Positions 63,996-64,000 of a DNA stretch of 64,000 nt are shown here, piece by piece; position 1 is the stretch's first letter, and each line of letters starts with the position of its first letter. Under the pieces are notes generated by a model. The model saw nothing but the letters and a program-made list of their open reading frames with translations. It did no database searches and had not been told where the DNA came from. A program made the position numbers and the translations under genes. Source of the DNA: Pseudomonadota bacterium (GTDB lineage Bacteria; Pseudomonadota; Gammaproteobacteria; Xanthomonadales; Rhodanobacteraceae). The stretch lies in the NCBI GenBank assembly GCA_023388255.1, contig JAEWGO010000022.1:1-64000 (forward strand). The letters are read 5' to 3'.

Positions 63996-64000
63996 GTGGC
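63996..64000 (+). CDS. atpG: Possible start of ATP synthase gamma subunit (runs off the right edge)
   Basis: GTGGC at the edge of the window, 75 bp after atpA, is a plausible GTG start followed by the first bases of an Ala codon. Subunit gamma commonly begins with Met-Ala and is the next gene in the atp operon. Only five bases are visible, so this is inference from gene order. Confidence 0.3.

Overview
The window is about 64 kb of GC-rich bacterial chromosome, tightly packed with genes. Several features point to a Gammaproteobacterium of the Lysobacterales (Xanthomonadales), probably near Rhodanobacteraceae: an E2/E3 pair that both carry lipoyl domains, a FecI/FecR pair, VolA/Pla-1-type lipase, the atpIBEFHA order, and many REP-like hairpins. 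This placement is inference from gene content only. I saw no rRNA, tRNA, CRISPR array, insertion sequence or prophage.

Layout. 1-889: edge of a FecI/FecR regulatory pair. 1115-9530: trpE and rpe flank a complete 'dedicated sortase' cassette (histidine kinase, response regulator, VIT/VWA target protein, sortase) and two small ORFs. 9669-12479: djlA, purC, an EmrE-type exporter and an Mpo1-like protein. 12706-23508: mostly envelope and secreted proteins, namely a large lipase, a DUF2884 protein, an epimerase, an eroded kinase-like protein, a lipoprotein, a choice-of-anchor B surface protein, an exported glutaredoxin and a DUF4920 protein. 23608-26744: lpdA and aceF of the pyruvate dehydrogenase complex. 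27307-29603: a four-gene GTPase/roadblock module. 29678-32230: MscS, a GST, and an FHA-GGDEF cyclase divergent from a Ser/Thr kinase (32373-34793). 34831-43718: housekeeping and stress genes (aqpZ, GFA protein, Ste24-type peptidase, deoxyinosine glycosylase, peroxiredoxin, dinB) among small unknowns. 44274-46290: an SDR-like pseudoenzyme translationally coupled to a TetR regulator, then a TrmY-type tRNA methyltransferase. 46537-57597: an eight-gene minus-strand cluster (TldD, PmbA, DUF4159, MoxR, DUF58, BatA-like and two large membrane proteins). 57854-58792: queD and a phasin. 59331-64000: the atp operon through atpA, with atpG probably starting at the right edge.

How parts work together. 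The sortase cassette is a self-contained regulated surface-anchoring unit. TldD/PmbA with MoxR and VWA-type proteins looks like a chaperone/protease assembly whose substrate is unknown. The GTPase-roadblock module and the FHA-GGDEF/Ser-Thr kinase pair are two separate candidate signalling systems; the second may link phosphothreonine to cyclic di-GMP. Paired REP-like inverted repeats occur at three places, one of them inside the atp operon, and a second repeat type (two 54-bp copies, four hairpins) lies between atpB and atpE.

The most promising poorly described systems are the GTPase/roadblock module (27307-29603), the TldD-MoxR-BatA cluster (46537-57597), and the sortase cassette with its non-canonical sorting signal.
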